DNA of 64,000 bases from Filomicrobium insigne (GCF_900104305.1 NZ_FNJC01000002.1:682001-746000); one strand, 5' to 3'. Counted from the first letter of the stretch, positions 1 to 8,817 are shown. Notes: generated from the sequence alone by a model not told the origin. Program-made: numbers and translations.

Positions 1-1
1 C

Positions 2-76
2 CAAGTGCTGGACGCCGATACCGACGCGTTACTCTTCCTTTCACCCCAGGATCTGCCAGTCCGGCTCGGAGTCTAG
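2..76 (+). CDS. C-terminus of the gene upstream of brxL, probably pglZ (5' truncated by window edge)
   Basis: An open frame runs in from the left edge and stops with TAG at 74-76, three bases before the brxL start. It encodes only 24 residues, too few to recognise a family. In type 1 BREX operons the gene directly before brxL is normally pglZ, an alkaline-phosphatase-superfamily protein, so pglZ is the contextual guess. The tight spacing to brxL and the placement of the brxL ribosome-binding site (GGAG at 68-71) inside the end of this frame support a shared operon. Confidence 0.45.
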   Translation, partial: QVLDADTDALLFLSPQDLPVRLGV

Positions 77-79
77 ACG

Positions 80-2113
80 ATGTCGACGCCAGTACGGGAC
101 GCCCTCGACGACAAAGTGAACCGCGTCTTCGCCGGCAAGGTGGTGCGTAAGGACCTCGTTCGACGGGTGAAGGTCGGCGCAAATGTGCCAGTGTTCGTGC
201 TCGAATATCTGCTCGGAAAATATTGTGCCTCGTCGGATGAGATGGCCATTCAGATGGGTCTCCAGGTCGTCAACGCGACGTTGAGCGAGAATTACATCCG
301 ACCGGATGAGTCTATGAAGGCGCAAAGCAAGGTCAAGGAAAAGGGCCGATGGACGTTCATCGACAAGGTCAAGGTCCGCCTTGTCGATTCCGACTACTGG
401 GCCGAAGTGAACAACTTCGGCAGCCGCAACGTGCATATCCCAAACCAGTACGTCAGGGACTACGAGCGGCTCCTGACCGGCGGGATCTGGGCGCAAATCG
501 ACATGCGCTTCGAGTACGATGAGGAAGGCAAGGGCAAGAATCCCTTCTGGATTGACAAATTGGTGCCTATCCAGGTCGCCACCTTCAATCTCGAAGAGTA
601 TCAACGCCTTCGTGCGGAATTCACCGTCGACGAGTGGATGGATCTGATCCTCCGGAGCATGGGCTACGAGCCCTCCGAGATGTCCCGCCGTCTCAAACTG
701 TTGTTCCTAACGCGCCTAATACCGCTGTGCGAGCGCAACTATAACCTCGTGGAGCTTGGGCCGCGAGGCACTGGTAAGAGTTATGTCGTTCAGGAGGTCT
801 CCCCCTATGCAGCCCTCATGACGGGACCGACGACCGTCGCCAACCTATTCGGGCATATGGGAGGACGCTCCAAAGGCCTCGTGCAGATTTGGGATGTCGT
901 CGGCTTCGACGAAGTCGCCGATCTCGAGAAGATGCCGAAAGAGGTCGTCACCACCATGAAGACCTACTGCGAGTCGGGATCCTATCAGCGTGGTCAGGAG
1001 GCAGCGTCCGGCGAAGCGAGCGTCGCCATGTTCGGCAACACGAACCAGCCGATCGACGCGATGGTTCAGTCCGGCCACCTCTTTGAGCCGATGCCTGAAG
1101 TCATTCGCGATGACATGGCCTTTATCGATCGCCTCCATTTCTATCTTCCGGGCTGGGAAATCCCGAAGATGAGAAACGAGCTTTTCACGGATCACTACGG
1201 CTTCGTCGTCGACTATCTGGCAGAAGCACTGCGCGAGCTGCGCCGGCACAATTTCACAGAGGTCCCCGACCGCTACTTTACCATGGGATCGCATCTCGTG
1301 TCCCGGGATCGAAAGGCCGTCAAGCGTACGGTCTCCGGGCTCATGAAGATCCTCTATCCCGACGGCAAAGCCACTCGCGACGAGGTAGCCGAGATCCTCG
1401 AATTTGCATTGGAAGGCCGGCGCCGAGTGAAAGAGCAGCTGAAAAAGATGGGCTCTTTCGAGTACTACCACACCTCGTTCAGCTATACGGATTCCGAGAC
1501 AGGAGAGGAGCGCTTCGTCGGCGTCCCGGAACAAGGCGGCCGCAACATGATCTCGTCCGATCCGCTGCCCCCGGGCAGCGTCTACGCGGCAAGCGTCGCG
1601 GCCGACGGTACCGTCGGGCTTTTCAGGGTCGAGGTCTCGATCAGCACAGGCGCCGCCAAGTTGAGAACGGCCGGCGGGATCAGCGGCGCCACAAAGGAAT
1701 CCATTAATCGGGCCTTCAGCTACATGCTCGCTCGCAAGGCCGAGCTTACGATCGGTCGGGAGCTCGACAGCTCCGATCTCCACGTCGAGGTGATCGACCT
1801 GCTCAACAACCGCGTCGAGGGAGAAATCGGCCTCGCGTTCTTCGTTGCCGCATTCTCCGCTCTGAAGAAAGCTGCTCCCGCCGCCGCACTGCTGATCCTC
1901 GGCGACCTCAGCGTGCAGGGCAACATCAAGGGCGTAAGGTCGTTGGTCGAACCGCTGCAAATCGCCATGGATAACGGCGCCAAGCGCGCGCTCATTCCGC
2001 TCGAGAACAAGCGCAGCTTCCTCGAGGTCACGGGCGATGTGATGGAGCACGTCGATCCCATTTTCTTTGGCGATGCCAAGACTGCCGCGCTAAAAGCGTT
2101 GGGGATGAACTGA
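80..2113 (+). CDS. brxL: BrxL, Lon-like AAA+ protein of a BREX phage-defence system
   Basis: The 677-residue protein matches the BrxL family in length and layout. An N-terminal region (about 1-200) is followed by an AAA+ ATPase with Walker A GPRGTGKS at about 227-234 and a Walker B-like VVGFDEV at about 270-276. A C-terminal Lon-protease-like fold follows from about 490, recognisable by the LILGDLSVQG and ALIPLENKR segments. BrxL is an effector-type component of type 1 BREX, which blocks phage replication and marks self DNA by adenine methylation through PglX. By eye, the positions where Lon has its catalytic serine and lysine read as non-matching residues, so protease activity is doubtful. 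The start has GGAG at 68-71, eight bases upstream. The other BREX genes are outside the window to the left. Confidence 0.93.
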   Translation: MSTPVRDALDDKVNRVFAGKVVRKDLVRRVKVGANVPVFVLEYLLGKYCASSDEMAIQMGLQVVNATLSENYIRPDESMKAQSKVKEKGRWTFIDKVKVRLVDSDYWAEVNNFGSRNVHIPNQYVRDYERLLTGGIWAQIDMRFEYDEEGKGKNPFWIDKLVPIQVATFNLEEYQRLRAEFTVDEWMDLILRSMGYEPSEMSRRLKLLFLTRLIPLCERNYNLVELGPRGTGKSYVVQEVSPYAALMTGPTTVANLFGHMGGRSKGLVQIWDVVGFDEVADLEKMPKEVVTTMKTYCESGSYQRGQEAASGEASVAMFGNTNQPIDAMVQSGHLFEPMPEVIRDDMAFIDRLHFYLPGWEIPKMRNELFTDHYGFVVDYLAEALRELRRHNFTEVPDRYFTMGSHLVSRDRKAVKRTVSGLMKILYPDGKATRDEVAEILEFALEGRRRVKEQLKKMGSFEYYHTSFSYTDSETGEERFVGVPEQGGRNMISSDPLPPGSVYAASVAADGTVGLFRVEVSISTGAAKLRTAGGISGATKESINRAFSYMLARKAELTIGRELDSSDLHVEVIDLLNNRVEGEIGLAFFVAAFSALKKAAPAAALLILGDLSVQGNIKGVRSLVEPLQIAMDNGAKRALIPLENKRSFLEVTGDVMEHVDPIFFGDAKTAALKALGMN

Positions 2114-2276
2114 TTCGCTGAAGGCCGTCAGAGGGGTTTTCCGTTGGCTCGGACTGAGAGCGGCCAGTGTGGCATTGCTGATGCGGACGCAATGCGTCAG
2201 GATCGGACATGCCCGTAACGATATCTGGGGCGCCGAATTCTGTGTAGCCGAGGTCCGTTATGGGATTTCTTACCCT

Positions 2277-4862
2277 TCAAATAAACACCTCGACCACTCC
2301 GTATCGCGCATCTTGGGCGAGCTCTCTGGCAAATGCTGAAGGATTGTTCTTATCTGCCAGTATCGCAACGGACTTTCGTGCACGGGTCAACGCAACATAG
2401 AAGAGCCGGCGCTCCTCGGCGTGCTCGAAAGGCTCCGATGCCGGCAAGACGATGCTGAGCAGGGAATCGTCGATGATTTCTGAAGGGAAGCCCATGCGAC
2501 CGGAGGTGGCGCGCAGGATGATGACGTGATCGGCTTCCAATCCCTTGGATCCATGGACCGTCTTGAAGTCGATGGCGAGCTGCGGATGGCCTGACCGCAA
2601 TTTGGATAAATCATCTGGCCGAACTGATCGGTAGCGCCCCAAGACGAGTACGCTTCCACCGTCGGCGTTAGCGAGATTCGTAAGCACCGCCTGCAAGGCT
2701 TCACGTTCTTGCTCTCGCTTGTGCCAAACGACCCTAATGGCGGGATTGTCCGATGCGGCGACAGCCACAACCTGTTTCTCGATCTGAGAAGGGTTTCGCA
2801 GCACGAAACGTTGCGCCGCATGGGCGATCTTGTCGACACTGCGGAACGTTCGACCGAGGTCCACCGTTTCGTGCACCCCGTCCGCGCCGGCAAATGTCCC
2901 TCCGAACTTTTGTCCGAAGTTTCGCATGAGGTGTATGTCCGAGCCCGCAAAGCGGTAGATCGATTGCCAATCGTCACCGACCGCGAAGATGCGGGTATCG
3001 GCATGCTGGGCCTTAAGAGCAAGAATGAGCTGCGCCCGCCCATCGGAAATATCCTGAAACTCGTCAATCAGGAGATGGCGATACGGGCTGCTATAGCGGC
3101 CCTCCCGCACGTGATCGGTGGCGCGGCGGATCATATCTTCGAAATCGATCTTGCCGTCGAGTCGGTCCTCGTAGGCCCCCATGACGGGCTCGAAAATTTT
3201 CAGGAAAGCCAGCTCACGTGGGGCATCGGAATTTTTCGCAGCACGTCGACGGCAATTCTCGAACGTGAAGTCACTGCTTTTGAAGTGCCGCAGGAAGGTG
3301 CCGAGCGTCTGCGTGAAGGCATCGACCTGTCCCATGCGCGAGAGCTTGCTGTAAATGATCTCAGGCGGGAGCGGCTGACACCTCGCAAATGGCTCTAGCT
3401 TTCTCTTGAGCTCACTAAGCAGGTGTCCCTCGACATTTTCGTAGCTGAACGTTTCGATGAGGGTGGTGCCACGGGCTTTGTGGATTTTACGTTTCCATTC
3501 CATGTCCTCAAGATAGCTGTCACGGTCAACATAGGGGGCGGTCGTCAGGCGAACGTCGCCATTCGCGTCTCGCTCTTTACGAACGCCGAAATGCTCGATG
3601 TAGATGCCGCTGTCCGTCAGCCGAAAATCCGGCGTATAGGCGCGCCGGTCGTTCTCCGGAAGATCGTGCTCGTAGATCGGCTCATACTCGTAGGCGATGC
3701 CGTTGATATACAGCCAGTTGGCGATCTTCAGTTCTTCATAGCTTCGGACCGCCTCGCCATTGAGCGTTCGCAGCTCGTTGGCCCGGACATAACGATTGTA
3801 TTCGTCCTCGCTTTCGAAATCCCATTCGCTCCTGTAAGGCCGGTAAAACTCCGTGAACCAACGCAGCAGGAGCTCGCGCGAGCCGTCCTTGATGGCGATG
3901 TCATTCAGCAGGATATCGCGCAGTAAGGCATAGTACTGCCGATCGTCACTCGCATGCGCTGCCAAGGCAGGGCCCTGTCCCTCTACACTGCGGATAATCT
4001 CATAGCCTAATGCATGGAAGGTTCTCGCATCGACGGAGGTGCCGCATCGCTGCTCGATCCGACTCGCCATTTCCTCGGCGGCATCCCTGCCAAACGCCAG
4101 GAGAAGGATCTCGCCGGGCTGACGGATTGCGCGCTGAATCAGGTAAGCGGCCTTGGCCACAATGACACTAGTCTTGCCGGAGCCGGCCCCCGCGAGGACT
4201 AACGTCGAATCCTCATCGACGACGGCTGCGCGCCGCTGTTCCAGCGTCAGCGGATGCGTCTCAATAGTGTCGAACAAATCCCTCATCGCGGCTAGCTCGG
4301 TGGCGACGAACCTCGAAATCGCTTTGTCGCGCATCTGGTCGGGAGCTTGCGCAAAACAAACGACAGCCTCGAACATGCGCCTTTGTTCGACAGAGATCAC
4401 ATTGCCAGGCGGCGCCTCAGGGAGACGCGATAGGAGAGATTGGGCGCGTTCGACAAAAGGATCCAGCAGGCAGGCGGCCGGGTATCGGCGTGGTTGCTCG
4501 AGGCGCTCCATCATCTGAGAAAGGAGCCGAAGTTCGTCGTCAGCCTCATCGAATGCAGCTCGAACGAAGCGGTGCCATGCCTCCCTTGAGCTCTCGACGA
4601 ACCGCGCGATATCAGCTGGGCGGAATCCGACAGCTTTTAATTCCGAGCCGTCGCGCAACGGGATGGAGAGGGCGCCGAACCCAAGACGCCGGCTCGCGTA
4701 AACCGGCCCCGCCATCTCGGGAAAGGCAAGCGAGCGCGATGTGCTGCCGAGCAAATCGATACCGTTGCTGGTCAACTTCACGCTTCCAAATCGCCATCCG
4801 ATGATGCTCAGTAGGGCGCTTGTCAGCGGACCTCTGTGGATCTGGTGGGAAACAGCGCTCAT
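2277..4862 (-). CDS. UvrD/Rep superfamily helicase, helicase IV (HelD)-like
   Basis: This 861-residue protein has the full set of superfamily 1A helicase motifs: Walker A AGAGSGKTS at about 224-232, DEFQD (motif II) at about 597-601, VGDDWQSIYRFAGSD (motif III), GRTFRS (motif IV), TVHGSKGLEADHVIIL (motif V) and YVALTRAR (motif VI). An N-terminal extension of about 200 residues precedes Walker A, and a long insertion between motifs I and II includes a segment rich in Asp, Glu and Tyr, as in helicase IV. Such enzymes are ATP-driven 3'-5' DNA translocases. It is convergent with brxL across a 163 bp spacer and lies inside the island, so a role in defence or in maintaining the element is plausible but inferred. 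It has no recognisable nuclease domain. Confidence 0.88.
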   Translation of the reverse strand: MSAVSHQIHRGPLTSALLSIIGWRFGSVKLTSNGIDLLGSTSRSLAFPEMAGPVYASRRLGFGALSIPLRDGSELKAVGFRPADIARFVESSREAWHRFVRAAFDEADDELRLLSQMMERLEQPRRYPAACLLDPFVERAQSLLSRLPEAPPGNVISVEQRRMFEAVVCFAQAPDQMRDKAISRFVATELAAMRDLFDTIETHPLTLEQRRAAVVDEDSTLVLAGAGSGKTSVIVAKAAYLIQRAIRQPGEILLLAFGRDAAEEMASRIEQRCGTSVDARTFHALGYEIIRSVEGQGPALAAHASDDRQYYALLRDILLNDIAIKDGSRELLLRWFTEFYRPYRSEWDFESEDEYNRYVRANELRTLNGEAVRSYEELKIANWLYINGIAYEYEPIYEHDLPENDRRAYTPDFRLTDSGIYIEHFGVRKERDANGDVRLTTAPYVDRDSYLEDMEWKRKIHKARGTTLIETFSYENVEGHLLSELKRKLEPFARCQPLPPEIIYSKLSRMGQVDAFTQTLGTFLRHFKSSDFTFENCRRRAAKNSDAPRELAFLKIFEPVMGAYEDRLDGKIDFEDMIRRATDHVREGRYSSPYRHLLIDEFQDISDGRAQLILALKAQHADTRIFAVGDDWQSIYRFAGSDIHLMRNFGQKFGGTFAGADGVHETVDLGRTFRSVDKIAHAAQRFVLRNPSQIEKQVVAVAASDNPAIRVVWHKREQEREALQAVLTNLANADGGSVLVLGRYRSVRPDDLSKLRSGHPQLAIDFKTVHGSKGLEADHVIILRATSGRMGFPSEIIDDSLLSIVLPASEPFEHAEERRLFYVALTRARKSVAILADKNNPSAFARELAQDARYGVVEVFI

Positions 4863-4986
4863 GTGGAAACGTCCGCGCCAAGAGCCGGGATCACTTGGCC
4901 ATACTGTAAGCAGAGACGTTCAACGGAGCTATCCTGCGATCAGGCGCAATTTGACGCCGATAGAAAAGTCACATCCGGATTTTCTC

Positions 4987-5238
4987 CTAATGCCGCTTTG
5001 GAAGCTTGGCCCCTACAAACAAGTGAACCTTAGCGTCAGCGCCGCTCTGGTCACCGGTAAAGCCGATACGGTTACCGCCAAGGATTGCATCTACTGAGCC
5101 GCAGATCACGAACCCTTCCGCGTGTTTAAATACCCGGTCGCGAGGGCAGCACTCGTCCACGCTGAAAAGATCAATCGGCTCGTCCGTATGCACGCGGAAC
5201 GTGCCATCAGCGAGCCACTGCAAAACAATCCGGTTCAT
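4987..5238 (-). CDS. Small hypothetical protein, island accessory
   Basis: The frame gives 83 residues from an ATG at 5238. It is preceded by a good AAGGAG ribosome-binding site about ten bases upstream, which is why I prefer this start to a longer upstream frame that has none. The protein begins MNRIVLQWLADGTFRV and contains two cysteines near residue 29 (DECCP). I do not recognise a family, and there is no signal peptide or membrane segment. It lies between the helicase and the methyltransferase genes on the same strand and could be cotranscribed with the helicase across 124 bp. Confidence 0.55.
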   Translation of the reverse strand: MNRIVLQWLADGTFRVHTDEPIDLFSVDECCPRDRVFKHAEGFVICGSVDAILGGNRIGFTGDQSGADAKVHLFVGAKLPKRH

Positions 5239-5746
5239 TGGGGAGATCTCCTTGTTCAGATGATGCCGTGGGCCATGAGCATTGACGCACGACGGACTAT
5301 CTTTGACCGCTCGGCGCATCTCACTCGACGCCGTGGAGGGCAACCTGGTGCGGCTGGCGTTACTCATGTGAACCTTGCCAACACAATCACGCTTGGCGTT
5401 CATTGTTTGGTAGAGAGCGCTCGCCAAGAAGTGGGGCACGATCTCGACACGGGTTTCGAGACCATGATCGAAGCTCAGAGTTGATTGAAGCGTGGTTCGC
5501 TACAAACTTCCGGCGCCGGCTGCAGCAGGTCGCAACGGCCAGAATCCCTATACCCCTGCTCATGTCGGGCGATCCAAACCAAACTCGATTTTTCGTCTGC
5601 CGGAATACGCTTATTTTCTGCGGTACGGCGCGCCGTAGCAGCAGCATCGCTAGGAAGAACCTAAAGGATCCCCCCTTCGACATGTCACGCGCGGAACGGG
5701 CGAGACCAAGCGCTATAGTATCCCGTGCTTGTGGTCCAAATTGGCG
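5239..5746. other. Intergenic, no gene recognised
   Basis: Short open frames occur on both strands here, but none has a convincing ribosome-binding site or protein-like composition. The stretch should hold the promoter of the 83-residue gene on its left. Confidence 0.5.
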
Positions 5747-6538
5747 TTATCCCAGCTCGGTCTCCGAGAGCATCGGGCTAGTTGAAACCAACTTAGCGGC
5801 AAACCTGTCGACATCCCCTGGGCGCGCCAGCTTCTTTCTCTGCCCTGGCGGAATCCACTGAAGGCGAGTTTCACCAGTTGACGGCTTTCGCCAGATCACC
5901 CAAGCATACGCTGTGGCCGTTGAGGCCTTCGGATCCCAGCGCCCCTTGATCATCGGCACTCTCTCCGAGAATAGCGCCACCTCATCGGGTGGAATTTTCT
6001 CGAACAATTCATAATAGCGCCGAGCTCCTTCCAACCAAGTCGTGCGTACTAGTAACGCAACGCCGGACTTCGCTTCACTCAAGGCGCGAATTGCGAACTG
6101 CAGAGCTAAATTGTAGGGTGGATTCGTTATGATCCAATCGGGATTGAAAGAGCAGAACGCCACGTTCGGTCCTTCCCCTACAAACGAGCCTACTTCGTAT
6201 CCTCGACCGTAGTCGTGGATGTCGCTCGCGTGGACCTTCCCAAAATATTCGCGAAGGACCTCGATCATGTGACCCTCGCCGCATGCTGGCTCCCAAATGC
6301 TAAGCTGACGAAAACCAATCACGTCTGGCGAGGTCGCGGGATGAGACGATTTAGCGAGTACATGCTCAATCAAGGCTCGCGTCGCCCATGGAGGAGTAGG
6401 AAAATAGTCCAGACCATTCGGCGGCTCCGCACGGGAAGCCATCACTGAGCGGGCGCCGAATGGCAGGCCTGACGCCATGCATGAGCCGGACTCTTCCGGC
6501 GAACCATTTCCTGTCACTTGATCCATAAAGAGTCGCAT
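5747..6538 (-). CDS. DNA adenine-type (N6) methyltransferase
   Basis: The 263-residue protein has a SAM-binding motif I, EPACGEGHM, at 83-91 and the catalytic motif IV NPPY at 139-142, in the order typical of N6-adenine methyltransferases. The arrangement (FPTPPWATRALIEH near 46-59, then EPACGEG, then NPPYNLALQF) resembles phage-type and orphan methyltransferases. No restriction nuclease gene is adjacent. A ribosome-binding site (AAGGAA) precedes the ATG. In an island with BREX, whose own methyltransferase is PglX, this enzyme could be a second modification activity, an anti-restriction function of the element, or an epigenetic regulator. The target site cannot be read from the sequence. Confidence 0.85.
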   Translation of the reverse strand: MRLFMDQVTGNGSPEESGSCMASGLPFGARSVMASRAEPPNGLDYFPTPPWATRALIEHVLAKSSHPATSPDVIGFRQLSIWEPACGEGHMIEVLREYFGKVHASDIHDYGRGYEVGSFVGEGPNVAFCSFNPDWIITNPPYNLALQFAIRALSEAKSGVALLVRTTWLEGARRYYELFEKIPPDEVALFSERVPMIKGRWDPKASTATAYAWVIWRKPSTGETRLQWIPPGQRKKLARPGDVDRFAAKLVSTSPMLSETELG

Positions 6539-6704
6539 TTCGGAGTTCCTTTGGAAACATGGTCAAAGCCGCGCCGTTTTGCGTGTCATTGCATCGGCTC
6601 AGGTCTAACCGTTAGCCGGCATCGACGCTGGCTTAGAGCCGCACCAGAACATGTCGGGAACCGGAATTGAGTTTCCGAATGTGGGCGACTTATTTAGCTA
6701 GTCA

Positions 6705-6959
6705 TCACGCCGATCGCACTTCTAGCGTCGACGTGCGAGTTCGTCCTGCAAGCCACACATCCAAATCGGATCGGCGGTAGAGCACCTTGCGCGCGGACTG
6801 GCGGATGAAGATGGGGCCGCCACCATAGCACCGGTACTTCGCTAACGTGCTACGGGACGTTCTGAGGTAAGCCGCCGCTTCGGCAGCATCGAGAATGTCG
6901 AGATTCCGGATGTGCTGCGGGTCGAGAATGCGCAACTTTGTTCTTCGCACAACTTCCAC
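6705..6959 (-). CDS. AlpA-like helix-turn-helix (excisionase-type) protein, intact copy
   Basis: An 84-residue protein starting at GTG 6959, chosen because TAAGGAG lies seven bases upstream. A longer frame from a TTG at 6980 has no such site. It carries the MerR/excisionase-type winged HTH pattern: NLDILDAAEAAAYLRTSRSTLAKYR, then GGGPIFIRQSARKVLYRRSDLDVWLAGR. Proteins of this family regulate integrase genes or direct excision of integrated elements. Its 5' two thirds lie in a direct repeat (copy A), and a truncated homologue sits in copy B at 8376-8518. It is the more complete of the two and probably the working copy. Confidence 0.78.
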   Translation of the reverse strand: MEVVRRTKLRILDPQHIRNLDILDAAEAAAYLRTSRSTLAKYRCYGGGPIFIRQSARKVLYRRSDLDVWLAGRTRTSTLEVRSA

Positions 6960-7255
6960 TTCAAATCTCCTTACGTTCAAAGACGTACAGAGAATTGCGT
7001 GAAGCTATCGAATTTTATAGGACGATCTGGCCCTACGGTTTCGTTGGCAAATTGCCCCAATGCTGGAACTGCCGCTTGTCCCACTCCTCCTCGGAGTAAC
7101 CATCTGAATATCGCGACCAAACTCCTTCCATAGCGCGGCAGCTATCCGGTTCCTGACCGCTTTCGCACCACGCCGACCTGTATTCGTCGCAGTTTCACGC
7201 CACCACCCTTCAAGCGCGAGAAAGAACTCCCGCACCTCATAGTTCGCGGCATCGG
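6813..7255. repeat. Imperfect direct repeat, copy A (about 445 bp)
   Basis: Reading the two regions side by side, 6813-7255 matches 8372-8817 at an offset of about 1560 bases with scattered substitutions and a few indels. The clearest block starts with the tacgggacgttct segment (6851 and 8410). The repeat contains the 5' part of an AlpA-like gene and the 3' end of a second gene. The divergence indicates an old duplication rather than a recent one. I cannot give an exact identity without computing it. Confidence 0.85.
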
Positions 7256-7258
7256 CTA
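7005..7258 (-). pseudogene. Remnant: 3' end of a 246-residue-type gene, frameshifted
   Basis: This is the copy A counterpart of the C-terminal third of the gene at 8592-9332. It keeps recognisable residues such as EFFLALEGWWRET, RRGAKAVRNRIAAALW and EFGRDI, then leaves the homologous frame at the point where the intact copy reads GYSGEEWAKRQFQ. The upstream two thirds of the gene are absent. A short open frame with its own ATG at 7235 exists, but I read it as decay of the duplicated segment rather than a functional protein. Confidence 0.65.
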
Positions 7259-7325
7259 TTCCGTTCGGCGCATACCCGACTTCCGGCGGGGCCGCTGCGA
7301 AACAATTCGCTGAGGAGATGATCGA

Positions 7326-8171
7326 CTACTGGCGATCGGTGACCGCCGCGGCGGAAGCCGCAGGCCGGACACAGGAGTTTACACTTTCGTCGCCTTTGTA
7401 ATCAGTACTCTTAATAGGAGAGACGAAACTGTAAAATTCAGCCGCATTATCGAAGCCTTCGCTTCGCATCCTCTTGTAGAGCGTCGGCCGGCTGATGCCG
7501 AGCTTGCGTGCGATTCCGGAAACGGACGTTGATCGTGGCGTTGATCCGCTTGCCGCTCGCTTCGCGGCAGCGCGCTGCTTGTCGCGAGCCTTCTTCATGG
7601 CTCGCTGTAGTTTCAGAACCTCGCCTTTTGTCATGTCGGCCGGGTGGATGCCCCATGGTCGACCGGCGCGAAGCCAATGGAGCTTATCAAGTTCAAGATC
7701 GAAGCCGACAGCTGAGGGGGACTGAATGGTTCGATATCCCTCATTCATCATCACAGCCTCAAATGCTAGCGCCACTTCTGCACGCGTCGCGCCATCAATG
7801 TATTTGTCTGCCCACTCCTGAAGACAGGCTAGACCGACGCTGCGATTGTCGTGCTCCGCCACGAGCGCGAGCAAGTTGCCGGCGATGGTCAGGAGGGCGA
7901 GCCGGTGGCGTGAGCGAAACAGGGCCGGCCTGCGTGTCGCGTAGACCTTCGTTAGTGATCCGAGCAGACGAAAGGCACGGCCCCTCACGGCCATCCTCAC
8001 CCGCTTTTCAGGGCCGACACCTTTGTCTTGATCAATCTTCGCCAGGTTTCGCAGGGCCTTTGGCTTCGAAGACTCAACCTTCTCGTGGAAGGTGATGACA
8101 CCTGTCTCGGTTTCCTCACGGTAGACCTCCGTGACTGACTCACTCTTGAAGGCGGTTGCAGTTGCTCGCAT
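7326..8171 (-). CDS. Hypothetical protein with C-terminal resolvase-like helix-turn-helix
   Basis: The protein is 281 residues from ATG 8171, which has GGAG seven bases upstream. A longer frame from 8309 has a less natural, Arg/Asp-rich N-terminus. I recognise no enzymatic domain. Near the C-terminus, SVSGIARKLGISRPTLYKRMR is a typical Hin/resolvase-type helix-turn-helix, preceded by a basic Ala/Lys/Arg-rich helix that is likely coiled or DNA-contacting. The middle part (about 70-200) is mixed alpha-helical, with no membrane segments. The gene is the only intact content between the two copies of the 445 bp direct repeat, so it may be cargo inserted or duplicated with them. A DNA-binding role in element maintenance is inferred. 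Confidence 0.65.
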   Translation of the reverse strand: MRATATAFKSESVTEVYREETETGVITFHEKVESSKPKALRNLAKIDQDKGVGPEKRVRMAVRGRAFRLLGSLTKVYATRRPALFRSRHRLALLTIAGNLLALVAEHDNRSVGLACLQEWADKYIDGATRAEVALAFEAVMMNEGYRTIQSPSAVGFDLELDKLHWLRAGRPWGIHPADMTKGEVLKLQRAMKKARDKQRAAAKRAASGSTPRSTSVSGIARKLGISRPTLYKRMRSEGFDNAAEFYSFVSPIKSTDYKGDESVNSCVRPAASAAAVTDRQ

Positions 8172-8371
8172 AGGCATACTCCGGTGCCGGTCGGGGCGCG
8201 GTTTTTCGATGAGGTCAATGGGGTCGGGACAGTCGCGATCACGCGGTTGGACGCGAAGCGAGGGATCAGCATCGCGATCTTCACTCAATCCGGAGCGGGC
8301 GGCGCGCACAAGAGCACCCTGACCAACTCCGTGCGTAATCCGCTAAGAAGCGTTCCGCCCCCCTCAAAGGA

Positions 8372-8817
8372 GGGACCGCCCCAGTAGCACCCATAATTCG
8401 CTAGCGTGGTACGGGACGTTCTCAGGTAAGCCGCTGCTTCCGCAGCATCGAGAATGTCGAGGTTCCGGATGTGCTGCGGGTCGAGAATGCGCAACTTTGT
8501 TCTTCGCACAACTTCCACTTCAACTCTCCGTACGTTCAAAGACGTACTGAGATATGCGTGAAAGCGCCAAGTTCTATAGGGCGATCTGACCCTAACGACT
8601 CTCGGGCGAATTACCCCAATTCTGAAACTGCCGCTTCGCCCACTCCTCTCCGGAATATCCATCCGGAATATCGCGACCAAACTCCATCCAAAGCGCAGCG
8701 GCTATCCGATTTCTCACCGCTTTTGAACCACGCCGATCTGTATTTTTTGCAGATTCACGCCACCATTCTTCAAGCGCGAGAAAGAACTCCCCCACTTCAG
8801 GGTTTGTGGCATCGCCC
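8372..8817. repeat. Imperfect direct repeat, copy B
   Basis: This is the partner of 6813-7255. It holds a truncated AlpA-like gene and the 3' end of the intact 246-residue gene. On the minus strand, the integrase, the 246-residue gene and the AlpA-like gene follow one another here. This looks like the ancestral order, from which copy A was derived. Confidence 0.85.
8376..8518 (-). pseudogene. AlpA-like helix-turn-helix gene, truncated copy
   Basis: This is homologous to 6705-6959 for its first 45 or so residues (RILDPQHIRNLDILDAAEAA and TSRTTLANY are nearly identical). The similarity stops at the GGGP segment, which here reads WGGPSFEGGG. The second half, with the wing and the LDVWLAGR segment, is missing. 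The break coincides with the edge of the direct repeat. The ribosome-binding site is also weaker (CGGAG). I treat it as a non-functional remnant. Confidence 0.7.

Noticed and set aside
845-2050. Long minus-strand frame within brxL
   Set aside because: It overlaps a clearly recognised gene on the other strand and its translation resembles no protein family.
2709-3398. Plus-strand frame opposite the helicase gene
   Set aside because: It is a shadow of the helicase coding sequence; helicase motifs are in the minus frame.
5403-5861. 152-residue plus-strand frame near the methyltransferase
   Set aside because: No start signal and Arg/Ser-rich composition typical of a non-coding frame.
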